Below, in pieces: positions 1 to 11,436 of a DNA stretch of 64,000 nucleotides. Within the stretch, counting starts at the first letter, position 1, and every line of letters starts with the position of its first letter. A model generated the notes under the pieces. It did not search any database, was not told the origin of the DNA, and saw nothing but the letters and a program-made list of their open reading frames with translations. The position numbers and the translations under genes were made by a program. The DNA is from Astragalus membranaceus (taxonomy: Eukaryota; Streptophyta; Magnoliopsida; Fabales; Fabaceae): NCBI GenBank assembly GCA_039519185.1, contig CM076854.1, positions 69,621,948 through 69,685,947 on the forward strand, in the 5' to 3' direction.

Positions 1-590
1 ATTTCAATGAGGAAACGTTACATGTTGTTGGTATAATTTTACTACTGATAAAATGTTACAAAATCTTTGATTTTATTTAAAAAGACGATAAAGATATTTG
101 ACTAAGAGCACATAAAATTTAACTATTGAAACTATTTTTGGAATATTTAGTACCATATAATTTATTTTTATTTAAAATAAATTTACAAATATAATCTAAA
201 ATTTACGGGTTGGTACCTTTATTACAATTTCGTTTTGAGACTATTTTGTAAAAATATCACCACGGTTACCCGTATACGCACAGGTATTTTGCTAGTTGGA
301 TTAATAAATGGAATATAAAATTCCCAATTGCTTCATTAAACATTATGACGTTCCATAACATAAATACCTTTCACTAATAAAATTTTCTTGTAACAGATAT
401 GATTGGTCTTAACTAGTAAAACAAAAGTGAATTAAAAAACGGAAAATTAAAGTAGAGAAAAATTAACAAAAGTTAAACTTGAATAATTCTCGAATTGTTA
501 GTTTATTGTTTAATTATTATTTTTAATTTCTATATTAGCGCAATAGAATATTTTTGTTTTTTTAATATACATTAACGGAATAACCATTTT
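1..590. other. AT-rich DNA, nothing recognised
   Basis: No open frame of useful length, RNA gene, repeat array or element terminus was recognised here. It ends where the segment duplicated at 10785-11436 begins. Confidence 0.5.
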
Positions 591-1240
591 AATTTAGACC
601 CGTCATATTTGTTATCAGAAAATTTTCTACCAAATGTAAGAATCCACACACGTAGAACAATTATAAAAGAAAACACTCGGTTTTTGACGTACTTCAATGG
701 ATAAAACGACCTCTTCTTATGAAGTGTTTCTCGCATACCTTTTTTTTAGATAACCAATTTTATTAAGGGCACACAAAGGGTGCACCAACCCCTTACACAT
801 AGGGGGCCTCGTTAAAACCTCTGATGGCCAAAACCCATTGGGAAAAAGACCCAAGGAGGGAAAAAGAGTACCCCGACTACATTACATACTACATCAGTAA
901 TTCAATGAGAGAAGATTACAATGAGGACAAAACGCCCAACGGACAATTATACCAATCCGACCAACCCGCCCTAGAAGCTCTTCCTTGTCTAGCCTTGAGC
1001 CACCCCCACGCACAATCCTTTATACCCGAAACCAAATCTGAAACTGACCCAGTCCCCCCTTTGAAGATAACATTGTTTCGTGTCAACCAAATGTTCCATA
1101 TAACCGCCAACCAAATTAGATGCTTCACCCTCCTTTGTTTCTTGCCTTTGATCAAACTCGTGAAAGACATAAAATGAGTAGGCAATTCCTCCTTCGTAAT
1201 AACAGCCACGTCCAGCCATGTAAAGACTTGCCTCCAAACC
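590..1240. repeat. Left copy of a ~650-bp duplicated segment (LINE 3' tail plus its flank)
   Basis: This segment is nearly identical to 10785-11436, with only scattered substitutions. It holds ~145 bp of the DNA the LINE landed in, the LINE poly(A) end (poly-T on this strand at 740-747) and ~490 bp of LINE 3' sequence. In this copy the LINE is cut by LTR-RT1 at 1241. In the right copy it continues uninterrupted, so the right copy preserves the empty insertion site. Confidence 0.85.
748..1240 (-). pseudogene. LINE ORF2 C-terminal fragment and 3' UTR (truncated copy)
   Basis: The minus strand encodes the last ~110 residues of an L1-type ORF2, downstream of the zf-RVT zinc-binding region; visible motifs include IWLAVIWNIWLTRNNVIF. 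A short 3' UTR with an AATAAA-like signal leads into poly(A). It is the duplicate of 10942-11436. It has no upstream part because LTR-RT1 starts at 1241 and the rest of this LINE copy is absent. It is a dead fragment. Confidence 0.8.
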
Positions 1241-1460
1241 TGTAACATCCTCAAAATAATTAATAGAATTATTTGGATGTTAACCCAATTGAATTATTTT
1301 AGTACTTGACTGGTAAATTTATTGAGTGCTAAAATTATTTATTGGTTGTCATCGGATCGTTAACTGGATAATACGGACTAAGGACAATTCGGAACGAAAT
1401 AAGAGATTAAGGACAATATGGTAATTGGACCACGTTACCACTTATATATTAATAAATATA

Positions 1461-1991
1461 GGCTTAAATAGTTATTACCCCCTGCAAATATAGCCATTAT
1501 CCAGTTACCCCCCTGCAAAAAAAAGGTTTAAAAAACACCTTGTAAAATGTAACGTTATTCAGTTACCCCCTGCTGTTAACTTTTCTGTTAAAAATATAAA
1601 ATGTAACATTATCCAGTTACCCCCTGCCACGTGTTACCATATTATTGGGCCTCTGTGACACGTGGCACTGACATGCCATGTCAGCTCCTATGTCACCACT
1701 GCCACGTCAGCAACCAATGGATGGCTGCCACGTGGCACTAGTTATTACACTCAAAAATAAAGATTTTTGTGGCGAATGGGTGTTGAACTCGTGACCAGTA
1801 ACTCACACCCACACCTCCTAACCACTGAGCCACATTAGTATTTGGAATTATTAACTCACCTACAAACATATAATACATCATTGCCACTTAATTTAAAAAA
1901 AAAATTTGGTTCTTCACCATCAACAATCCCTCCCTGAAACGCAGAAACCCTGATCTTCAAATCTTCAAATCGAAACCCATATCCATCTCGT

Positions 1992-2039
<48 letters not shown>

Positions 2040-2774
2040 GTTTTCCAGATCCAACGAAAATAGAAGCATCCCGGGTTCTCTCTCTCTCGAAACCCAGATC
2101 CATCTCCCCTCAGTCGCGTTCTCTCTCTCTCGTCCGTCTTCCCTCCTGTCACTGTCGCGTCGCCACCACCGTCGTGTCGTATCCCCTTCCCTTTCTTCCT
2201 CTTCTCACCTCCGTTTTCTCCTCTTTTTCGTTTTAAATCCTTCGTTTCGTTTTTCGTTTTAAACCCAGATCATTTTTCGTTTTAAAGATTGAAGGTTGAA
2301 GGTTATTACTGAGATTGAAGATTGAAGGTTATTACTGAGAAGAATTTGTTGATTCGTTTCATTTTCGTTTTCATATTGGTTGATTCTTTTTCACAGATTC
2401 GTTTTCACATATTCGTTTCTTCCAGATCTGCGTTTGTTGATGATGACGATGGTGAAGAACCAGGGAGGGATTCTTGATGTAAGTGGCAATTGGGTTTCTG
2501 CGTTTTTGGGTTGGGATTGTTGATGTAAGTGGCAATGATGATGGTGAAGAACCAGGGAGGGATTGTTGATGGTGAAGAACCAGATTTTTGGGTTTCTGCG
2601 TTTTTGGGTTTCTGTGTTTCTGGGTTGGGATTGTTAACAGAGTTTTTTTTAAATTAAGTGGCAATTATGTATTATATGTTTGTAGGAGAGTTAATAATTC
2701 CTAATACTAATGTGGCTCAGTGGTTAGGAGATGTGGGTGTGAGTTAGTGGTCACGAGTTCAACACCCATTCGCC
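1461..2774. mobile_element. MULE-like insertion in the 5' LTR of LTR-RT1
   Basis: This block is absent from the 3' LTR. It starts GGCTTAAATAG, the same start as the better-defined MULE at 41607, and has serial 'gttacccccTGC' motifs. It is flanked by ATAAATATA at 1452-1460 and 2775-2783, a possible 9-bp target duplication in TA-rich DNA. A ~134-bp inverted repeat (1771-1904 against 2642-2774) brackets a (CT)n-rich internal segment (1905-2641). The left outer ~310 bp has no matching right terminus, so the right end is probably deleted. No transposase is present. Confidence 0.6.
1994..2037. repeat. (CT)n microsatellite
   Basis: An uninterrupted CT dinucleotide run inside the MULE-like insertion. 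Confidence 0.95.
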
Positions 2775-3686
2775 ATAAATATATATGTGTGTGTGTGTGA
2801 GAAAGAAAAGAATTAAGAAAGAAAGAAAGAAAGGAAACGCGTACAGAGAGAGAAGAGAAACAGAGAGAAAAGAGAGAAAAAAGAAAAGAAGAGAAAAGAT
2901 TGGGTGAACGAGAAGAAGAGGAAAAAGGAAGTTCAAAGGCTCATCAAAACGGCTTCCTTTCAACACGAAAAGTGATCAGCGTTCCTTCCTCTTCGATTTG
3001 GTACCAAAATCATCATCATCAACTCACTCTCTCTCACTTTGCCATTTTCGAATTGAAGAGGAAAATGGAGGTTTTTGTTGTCCAAGCTCAAAGGAAAGCT
3101 TTGGATGGTGTTTGGGACCGAGCTCAAGGTGGATTGCGCAAATATTGATGTCCGATTTGGGGTTTGTGAAGAATCAAGAGGTTAGGGTTAAAATTGGGGT
3201 TATGTGTGAATAGTGAATTGAAGCTTGAAGACGATGAATAGTAATTTCATGGAGGTTTTTTGTGATTGATTGTAGGTTCAAAGGTTGGGAGCGGATTCGA
3301 TTGTCGTCGGAGCGTAAAGTTTATACGGGGAACGTTCGTGTGGTTATGTCGGAAAAGCGATTTCGTGGAAAGTCTCGGCTATTTTTGATTTTCATCACAA
3401 TCGGTGAGTTTTACTCACGCTTAGGATTATTTCATTTTACAATAATTTTTACGTTGATTGTTGACGAGAGATTTTGAGTCGAAACCGCTATTTGGAAAAT
3501 ATGTCGTTTTTGATAAAATTCTTTTCGATTGAATTTGTTATTGATTTGATTGATGGTGTGGTATTGGTTGGGTCTGTTTTGTTGGTTGTTAAATCTGTTT
3601 TCAATCGGAACGGGAATCGGAATTGAGCGGAATAGCGAATTTCGCGAAAAACCGAAAAACCGAAAAACCTGTAGAATTTTGCAGAT

Positions 3687-3800
3687 GGTCGCCTCGCGAC
3701 CCGACCCATCGCCTCGCGACCAGATACAATTTTGCAACGAAAAAATGCCACTGACTCATTTCGCGTCGCGACGGTTTGCATTTCGCGTCGCGACGGTTTG
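3687..3800 (+). repeat. TCGCGA-palindrome cluster in the 5' LTR of LTR-RT1
   Basis: Several TCGCGA hexamers occur as CGCCTCGCGACC and CGCGTCGCGACGG units. They lie just upstream of a segment (GATCCGGGAACCCGATT...) that resembles the segment just downstream of the GGCGCC arrays in the LTR2/LTR3 type. A matching cluster in the 3' LTR is at 9690-9802. Confidence 0.7.
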
Positions 3801-4164
3801 CAGATTTTCAACAGTTTTTCACTGATTTTGTTTTCGCGATAACTTTTGATCCGGGAACCCGATTGAGGTGTTCTAAGATGCGTTTGAAAGATTATTCAGA
3901 GGCCTAACTGAATATTCTATTTTTAAGGTAAAATGAACTGTTTTTAGAGTCGTAAATTGTGTTGAAAAGTGACGAATTAGTATGCGAGAGTGAATGTGGA
4001 TTTAACTTGTAATGTTCAATTATTTGTCTGAGGTAAATGAACCTTGAGTTCATATAATTGTAGATATATATATTATATCGAGTTTGGATGACGACCCATG
4101 TTGACATACTAGGCGGGGTAGTCATGAACCCTCACCCTAGGCTCTGAGGCCAATAGTGAAACTA

Positions 4165-4330
4165 TTATTGGTAAGGGGTTCGCCGGGATTAGCCTTGGGG
4201 CAGTCGGTGGTGTGTCGAAGAGTATTGAGTAACGTTCACCGGGGTTAGCCTTGGGGTAGTCGGTGGTACGTTACCATGGTTTTGTGGTGTGGTTTACCGG
4301 GATTAGCATTGGTGCAGTCGGTGCCACACT
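4165..4330 (+). repeat. Three-unit tandem repeat in the 5' LTR of LTR-RT1
   Basis: Three imperfect units share the core accgggattagccttggg followed by cagtcggtgg. The sister array in the 3' LTR lies at about 10228-10385. The function is unknown. Confidence 0.75.
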
Positions 4331-4770
4331 GAGTTATAACAGAATTTCATAATTGAACCGAGAGTGTTAGTAGGGGTCTCGGTAGAACTCACTGAGATTG
4401 TATCTCACTGTTTAAATGTTGTTGTTTTACAGATAAATAGGGAAAGAGGAGATCCAAGAGGCACGAGTAGGTGGTACTCGGATGGTTGCTGAAGACTTAG
4501 CTTTATGCTTAAGTGTATATCTTTCCTTGTTATCTGTGTATCAAGACATTTTGTCTTTAGCGTTATGTATTTACTTCCGCTTTCTTGTGCGATATTGAAC
4601 ACTGTATTTCACTGATGGTTTATGGTCTTATTTATGTTAAGACTGTCTTGTTGTTATTCAGCGAAAATTTTATAGTGGTGTTCAGTATTTAAACAGGACA
4701 TATATCTCTGATGTTTTTGGGATGGTGCATTTGGGTATTTTAATAAATAAAAATATCGGGGTGTTACAGT

Positions 4771-4782
4771 TGGTATCAGAGC
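4771..4782 (+). other. Primer-binding site of LTR-RT1 (initiator tRNA-Met type)
   Basis: TGGTATCAGAGC lies 2 nt after the 5' LTR end. It is the standard complement of the plant initiator tRNA-Met 3' end used by many gypsy and copia elements. Confidence 0.9.
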
Positions 4783-4920
4783 AGTTCGACCTAATCGGAC
4801 TTAGTTTAGGGTTGAGTCGATTCCTTGTTAGTCCTTGTTGCAATTATACTTGTGATGCTAAGAGACATTGAGCCTGGTCAACTTAATACTTAGTGCATCA
4901 TAAGCGGAATTATACCAGGA

Positions 4921-5475
4921 TGATCAAGACGCTGTCCTCGACCAAGACCGGAATCTCCAACCGGTGCATCCTCAGGAAATGTGGCATGACGGTGGAAGAA
5001 TACACTGCTAAGTTTGAGAAGTTGTCTCAGTTTTACCAAGTGGTAAAGTAAGCTCCGGATGACGAATGGAGAATGCAGAAGTATAAGAGGGGCCTTAGTG
5101 CTTTCATGACTTAGGGTCTCAGTTCTTATACTATTACGAATTATGCTGCCTTAGTGCAATCATCCTATGTCGCAGAGGATGATCTCATAGGGAGTATTGG
5201 ATAGGAAGGAAGGTAGTTGAATTATCAACTCCTAATGCAAAGTCCTAAGATAATTTCATCAAAGGAAAAGCAGGTGCAATTTTCTGATTCTTCAAAGGTC
5301 AGAAGATGTTCTAACTGTGGAAAGCGTCATAGTGGTGGTTGTAAGAAAAGATCTAATCGATGCTATTATTATAATGAAGTGGGTCACTATGGTAAAGAGT
5401 GCCCAGCATGGAAGAGTTTCAAAGAAGCTCAAGCTGCTCCAACACGCGGACGAGTCAACATTCTGGATGTTTAGA
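4921..5475 (+). pseudogene. LTR-RT1 gag remnant with degenerate zinc knuckles
   Basis: Frames here encode gag-like MTVEEYTAKFEKLSQFY followed by a nucleocapsid region. The first knuckle reads CSNCGKRHSGGC. The second has lost its second cysteine (CYYYNEVGHYGKEC). Several in-frame stops (for example near 5050, 5114 and 5202) break it. Upstream gag is very short, so most of the capsid-like domain is missing. Confidence 0.8.
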
Positions 5476-5499
5476 CAGTTACAACTGCAGACAATCTAC

Positions 5500-5840
5500 T
5501 GAGGGGTATGAGATCAGTTTTCAATAACTCCGTCAGTATATTATACGATTCGGATGCAACCCATTGTTTTATAACTCAATCATGTGTGGATCGGTTGGGA
5601 CTAGTGAATCTCTGCTATCCGAGCCGATAACTATTTTATTGCTGCTAAGGGTCGTGTCCAGACCAAATCATTGTGTCAAAATGGTCTACTTGTCATAGGA
5701 GACAGAAATTTCGTTGTAGAATTTATTTGTTTACCTTTGAGAAGTATGAACATCGACTTGGGTATGAATTGGATGACTGCAAATCAGGTTACAATCGACC
5801 GTGTTAATTATCTACCAGTTTCGCTTCAGAAACAGTTGAA
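5500..5840 (+). pseudogene. LTR-RT1 protease remnant
   Basis: The aspartic protease active-site region is readable as LYDSDATHCFI, where the family has a D-S/T-G triad, so the glycine is replaced by aspartate. A second family landmark, similar to DLGMNWM, follows near 5757-5775. Stops and frame changes separate the pieces. Not functional. Confidence 0.75.
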
Positions 5841-7432
5841 TTGTTAAGGACAAATTCTGAAACGGTTATCTACTTAACCTTAGCCGGTCAATCCTTATTT
5901 CAAGGTGCGGAAGCACATGTTAGTATGTTATCTGCATCCACGGGAACTAGCTTAGATTTGGCGAACGTTCAAGTTGTGAATGACTTTCTGGATGTTTTTC
6001 CGGATGAAGTTTCTTCTGTACCTCCAGAGCGAGAATTAGAGTTTTCTGTAGAATTGGTTCCTGGCACAGGATCAATATCTATTGCCCCTTATCAGATGTC
6101 TCCTTTAGAGTTAATGGAATTGAAGTATCAACTTGAAAAGTTGATCTCGAAGAGGTTCATTCGACCGAGCGCTTCTCCATGGGGTGCTCCGGTGTTGCTT
6201 GTCAAGAAGAAAGATGGAAGTAGGAGATTGTGTATTGACACCGACTACTCAACAAAGTGACGATCAAGAACAAATATCCTTTTCCAAGGATACACGAATT
6301 GCTGGATCAACTTCGAGGTGCCGTGGTGTTTTCACAAATTGATCTGAGGTCAGGTTATCATCAATTAAAAGTTAGAGCCTTAGATATTCCGAAGACAGCT
6401 TTCCGTACTAGGTATGGACATTACGAGTTCGTAGTGATGCCCTTCGGTTTGACTAATGCTCTGGCGGTATTCAAGGATGACATGAACCGAGTTTTTCATA
6501 CGTATCTGGATCATTTTGTAGTCGTTTTCATCGATGATATCTTGGTGTACTCGACGACCATTGAGGACCATGCTCAACATCTCCGCATTGTTCTGAATGT
6601 ACTCCGAGAAATGAAGTTGTACGCAAAACCCTCGAAGTGTGATTTCTGGATGCCTGAGGTAAAGTTTTTGGGACATGTGATTTCCCAATCGGGAGTTGCT
6701 GTGGATCCCAGTAAAGTGGAAGTTGTGTTAAACTGGGAGCGACCAACAACAGTCACAAAGACCAGAAGTTTCTTGGGTCTAGCTGGTTACTATAGGAGAT
6801 TTGTTCAAGGGTTCTCACAGTTAGTTCTTCCACTTACTCGGTTAACTCGTAAGGGTCATCCGTTTACGTGGGATGCCGATTGTGAAGAATGTTTTCAAGA
6901 GTTGAAGATTTTGACTTCTGCTCCAATCCTGATTCTTCCGGATCCATCATTGGAATTTCAAATTTTCGGCGACACTTCTGGAAAGGGTTTGGGATGTGTT
7001 CTCATGCAGAATCATCAAGTGGTAGCTTATGCGTCCAGACCGTTGAAGTTCCATGAGGAGAATTATCCAGCTTATGATTTGGAGTTAGCAGCTATTGTGT
7101 ATGCATCGAAGATTCGGAGACATTACCTGTATGGGTCTCGTTTCGAAATCTTTAGTGATCACAAGAGTTTAAAGTATCTGTTTGATAAGAAAGAACAGAA
7201 TAACAGGCAAAGAAGATGGGTAGAATTTCTGAAGGATTATGACTTCGAGTTGAAGTATCATCCAGGAAATGCCAATGTTGTAGCTGATGCGCTGAGTAGG
7301 AAATCCATTCACATGGAAGAGTTGATGATGCAAGAAATGGAATGGTTAGAGTCTTTTAGATCTAAGTTGGGGTACATCCATAAGTTTCCACTTTGGTGGC
7401 GAGGTATTAGTTTGTTAACCTCTCCTTTGTGA
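5841..7432 (+). pseudogene. LTR-RT1 reverse transcriptase and RNase H (broken)
   Basis: Two frames together cover a Ty3/gypsy RT and RNase H. The first (5841-6260) holds the RT N-terminus with PWGAPVLLVKKKDGSRRLC. It runs out of frame at ~6240 within the conserved C-I/V-D-Y-R segment. The second (6257-7432) holds SQIDLRSGYHQ, the catalytic FIDDIL box (~6525-6545), LGHVIS, FLGLAGYYRRF, then RNase H with ASRPLKFHEENYPAYDLEL and the terminal NVVADALSRKS. After ~7340 similarity ends abruptly with no integrase. A frameshift and missing integrase make this a pseudogene. Confidence 0.9.
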
Positions 7433-8507
7433 AGGTTAATAATGAGACTGTATTATGAGATTCCGTTTGACAGGTCAAACGTGGATAGGGATACGAAAGT
7501 GAGGTGACGGCTGACTATTTTTCACATTGCGAATAACCATCAAAGGATTAATTGATGGATCTGCTTGCAAGTGACTGAAATTTTCGAAATGAAGCTTGGC
7601 GTGCGGTATGGTAGTTTTGAAAAATCATTTTTAATGAAAACCGGCATGCTAAAGTTAATTTTCGGAACGAACCAAGAGGCTAATAAAATCTTATTGAGGA
7701 AAATCATAGGAGGCGTACTTAGGTTGAGGGGAAACTCAACGCTATTGGCTAATTCGGAAAGGAATTGGGTGCGTCGTAGATAAATATATTGTGAGGAAAG
7801 TTACAATAAAGGAAGAAGGGTTCTGCGTTCTGTTTGATAGTTGTTTTGAGAACAACTGAGGTGATTTTCATTACTTTCGAAATTAATTGATGTTCCCACA
7901 GTTTATTTCTACGTTTAAGGTCAAAGCTTATTGTAAAATCGTCATTTCATCTTTTTGAAAAGTGTTATCTCGAAATCTTGGGGGCGAGTCAAGAAGTTTC
8001 ACAAATGACTTTCGGTCACATTTGTCAATGTGTACGAGAACTGTTATGGATTTTAGAAGATTTGTTGAGAAAGTGTTTTACACCCTTCGAGGAAATCGTG
8101 TTTGTTTTTACCTCTACCGAGGAGTACCAGTTGTGGATCTCATTTTCAACACATATTTCTATCAAGCGTCTTGTATTAGACCCTTTGATTTAGATTAATC
8201 AAGGTTGGGGCATACGCGAGGATAATTGGAATGAAGCTTTGGAAATGTTTTCAAACGCAGTGTCGGGCCCATGTACGCGAGTGATGAGTTTCTCGTGTTG
8301 ATTCGTAACAAGAGAGTTCAGACTATAACCTTAGAAACGTTCTAGGGTAGTAGTGGATCATACTTGAAGATTGATGTGACGGCTTGGGAAGATTTTCTAC
8401 ACTCATTTCGTTAATTCAAGATTGTGTTCCAACAATTTAAGACCTTTCTGAGAACGTCGATTCTCGGTTAGTCGGATGAAAGACTTAATGAAAGACAAAA
8501 TTCTTTC
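7433..8507 (+). other. LTR-RT1 internal 3' region, no integrase recognised
   Basis: About 1.1 kb lies between the RNase H end and the polypurine tract. No HHCC or DDE integrase motif and no convincing long frame was found on either strand. It may be highly decayed or replaced sequence. Confidence 0.55.
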
Positions 8508-8520
8508 AAGTTGGGGAGAA
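8508..8520 (+). other. LTR-RT1 polypurine tract
   Basis: A purine-rich AAGTTGGGGAGAA directly abuts the 3' LTR start TGTAACAG, as expected for the plus-strand primer. Confidence 0.85.
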
Positions 8521-8730
8521 TGTAACAGCCTCAAAATAATTAATAGAATTATTTGGATGTTAACCCAATTGAATTATTTTAGTACTTGACTAGTAAATTT
8601 ATTGAGTGCTAAAATTATTTATTGGTTGTCATCGGATCGTTAACCGGATAATACGGACTAAGGAAAATTCGGAACGAAATAAGAGATTAAGGACAATATG
8701 GTAATTGGACCACGTTACGACTTATATATT

Positions 8731-8731
8731 A

Positions 8732-8804
<73 letters not shown>
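8731..8804. repeat. (TA)n(TG)n microsatellite
   Basis: A TA run passes into ~25 TG units. The equivalent stretch in the 5' LTR (~2776-2800) is far shorter, so the array changed length after insertion. Confidence 0.95.
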
Positions 8805-8806
<2 letters not shown>

Positions 8807-10057
8807 AGAAAGAAAAGAATTAAGAAAGAAAGAAAGAAAGGAAACGCGTACAGAGAGAGAAGAGAAACAGAGAGAAAAGAGAGAAAAAAGAAAAGAAGAG
8901 AAAAGAATGGGTGAAGGAGAAGAAGAGGAAAAAGGAAGTTCAAAGGCTCATCAAAACGACTTCCTTCCAACACGAAAAGTGATCAGCGTTCCTTCCTCTT
9001 CGATTTGGTACCAAAATCATCATCATCAACTCACTCTCTCTCACTTTGCCATTTTCGAATTTAAGAGGAAAATGGAGGTTTTTGTTGTCCAAGCTCAAAG
9101 GAAAGCTTTGGATGGTGTTTGGGAGCGAGCTCGAGGTGGATTGCGCAAATATTGAAGTCCGATTTGGGGTTTGTGAAGAATCAAGAGGTTAGGGTTCAAA
9201 TTGGGGTTATGTGTGAATAGTGAATTGAAGCTTGAAGACGATGAATAGTAATTTCATGGAGGTTTTTTGTGATTGATGTAGGTTCAAAGGTTGGGAGCGG
9301 ATTCGATTGTCGTCGGAGCGTAATGTTTATACGGGGAACGTTCGTGTGGTTATGTCGGAAAAGCGATTTCGTGGAAAGTCTCGACTATTTGTGATTTTCA
9401 TCACAATCGGTGAGTTTTACTCACGCTTAGGATTATTTCGTTTTACAATAATTTTTACGTTGATTGTTGACGAGAGATTTTGAGTCGAAACCGCTATTTG
9501 GAAAATATGTCGTTTTAGATAAAATTCGTTTCGATTGAATTTGTTATTGATTTGATTGATGGTGTGGTATTGGTTGGGTCTGTTTTGTTGGTTGTTAAAT
9601 CTGTTTTCAATCGGAACGGGAATCGGAATTGAGCGGAATAGTGAATTTCGCGAAAAACCGAAAAACCTGCAGAATTCTGCAGATGGTCGCCTCACGACCC
9701 GACCCATCGCCTCGCGACCAGATCAAATTTTGCAACGAAAAAATGCCACTGACTCTTTTCACGTCGCGACAGTTCGCATTTCGCGTCGCGACAGTTTGCA
9801 GATTTTCAACAGTTTTTCACTGATTTTGTTTTCGCGATAACTTTTGATTCGGGAACCCGATTGAGGTGTTCTAAGATGCGTTTGAAAGCTTATTCAAAAG
9901 CCTAACTGAATATTCTATTTTTAAGGTAAAATGAACTGTTTCTTAGAGTCTTAAATTGTGTTGAAAAGTGACGAATTAGCATGCGAGAGTGAGTGTGGAT
10001 TTAACTTGTAATGTTCAATTATTTGTCTGAGGTAAATGAACCCTGAGTTCATATGAT

Positions 10058-10061
<4 letters not shown>

Positions 10062-10135
<74 letters not shown>

Positions 10136-10136
10136 C
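10062..10136. repeat. (TA)n microsatellite
   Basis: About 35 TA units. The same position in the sister LTR (~4064-4079) has only a few. Confidence 0.95.
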
Positions 10137-10784
10137 GAGTTTGGGTGACGACCCATGTTGACATACTAGGCGGGGTAATCATGAACCCTTACCCTAGGCT
10201 CTGAGGCCAATAGTGAAACTATTATTGGTAAAGGGTTCGCCGTGATTAGCCTTGGGGAAGTCGGTGGTGTGTCGAAGAGTATTGAGTAACGTTCACCGGG
10301 ATTAGCCTTGGGGCAGTCGGTGGTACGTTACCATGGTTTTGTGGTGTGGTTTACCGGGATTAGCATTGGTGCAGTCGGTGACACACTGAGTTATAACAAA
10401 ATTTCATAATTGAACCGAGAGTGTTAGTAGGGGTCTCGGTAGAACTCACTGAGATTGTATCTCACTGTTTAAATGTTGTTGTTTTATAGATAAATAGGGA
10501 AAGTGGAGATCCAAGAGGCACGAGTCGGTGGTACTCGGATGGTTGCTGAAGACTTAGCTTTATGCTTAAGTGTATATCTTTCCTTGTTATCTGTGTATCA
10601 AGACATTTTGTCTTTAGCGTTATGTATTTACTTCCGCTTTCTTGTGCGATATTGAACACTGTATTTCACTGATGGTTTATGGTCTTATTTATGTTAAGAC
10701 TGTCCTGTTGTTATTCAGCGAAAATTTTATAGTGGTGTTCAGTATTTAAACAGGACATATATCTCTGATGTTTTAGGGATGGTG

Positions 10785-11436
10785 ATTTAGACCAGTCATA
10801 TTTGTTATCAGAAAATTTTCTACCAAATGTAAGAAACCACACACGTAGAACAATTATAAAAGAAAACACTCGGTTTTTGACGTACTTCAATGGATAAAAC
10901 GACCTCTTCTTATGAAGTGTTTCTCGCATACCTTTTTTTTTAGATAAGCAATTTTATTAAGGGCACACAAAGGGTGCACCAACCCCTTACACATAGGGGG
11001 CCTCGTTAAAACCTCCGAGGGCCAAAACCCATTGGGAAAAAGACCCAATGAGGGAAAAAGAGTACCCCGACTACATTACATAGTACATCAGTAATTCATT
11101 GAGAGAAGATTACAATGAGGACAAAACGCCCAACGGACAATTATACCAATCCGACCAACCCGCCCTAGAAGCTCTTCTTTGTCTATCCTTGAGCCACCCC
11201 CACGCACAATCCTTTATACCCGAAACCAAATCTGAAACTGACACAGTCCCCCCTTTGAAGATAACATTGTTTCGTGTCAACCAAATGTTCCATATAACCG
11301 CCAACCAAATTAGATGCTTCACCCTCCTTTGTTTCTTGCCTTTGATCAAACTCGCGAAAGACATAAAATGAGTAGGCAATTCCTCCTCCGTAATAACAGT
11401 CACGTCCAACCATGTAAAGACTTGCCTCCAAACCGA
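10785..11436. repeat. Right copy of the ~650-bp duplicated segment
   Basis: Matches 590-1240. Here the LINE continues without a break past the point where LTR-RT1 begins in the left copy (after ...CCTCCAAACC). Confidence 0.85.

Larger units (their letters stand above)
1241..4768 (+). repeat. LTR-RT1 5' LTR (with 1.3-kb insertion)
   Basis: It begins TGTAACATCC and ends GGGTGTTACA just before the primer site. Without the insertion at 1461-2774 it is ~2.2 kb. From 3' of the insertion onward it matches the 3' LTR, apart from microsatellite length changes. It holds a GA-rich block (~2805-2895), clustered TCGCGA palindromes (3687-3800) and a three-unit tandem repeat (4165-4330). Confidence 0.88.
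1241..10784 (+). mobile_element. LTR-RT1: decayed Ty3/gypsy retrotransposon, 3' end truncated
   Basis: Two related LTRs (1241-4768 and 8521-10784) both begin TGTAACA. They flank a tRNA-Met-type primer site, remnants of gag, protease, reverse transcriptase and RNase H, and a polypurine tract. Integrase is missing. The 3' LTR stops at GGGATGGTG, about 40 bp short of the 5' LTR end, and joins directly to the right copy of the 590-1240 segment, so no target duplication can be read. Reverse transcriptase similarity suggests a chromovirus, but the clade is not certain. It cannot be autonomous. Confidence 0.9.
8521..10784 (+). repeat. LTR-RT1 3' LTR, truncated at its 3' end
   Basis: It matches the 5' LTR from TGTAACA to GGGATGGTG but lacks the last ~40 bp, including the terminal TTACA. 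It lacks the MULE-like insertion, and the dinucleotide runs at the insertion point are much longer here. It joins the duplicated segment at 10785 with ATTT shared by both sides. Confidence 0.9.

Noticed and set aside
8754..9155. 133-codon frame with poly-(CV) start and a matching frame at 2900-3148
   Set aside because: The first part is a TG microsatellite. The shared C-terminal part follows from the LTR duplication. A leader peptide is possible but unsupported.
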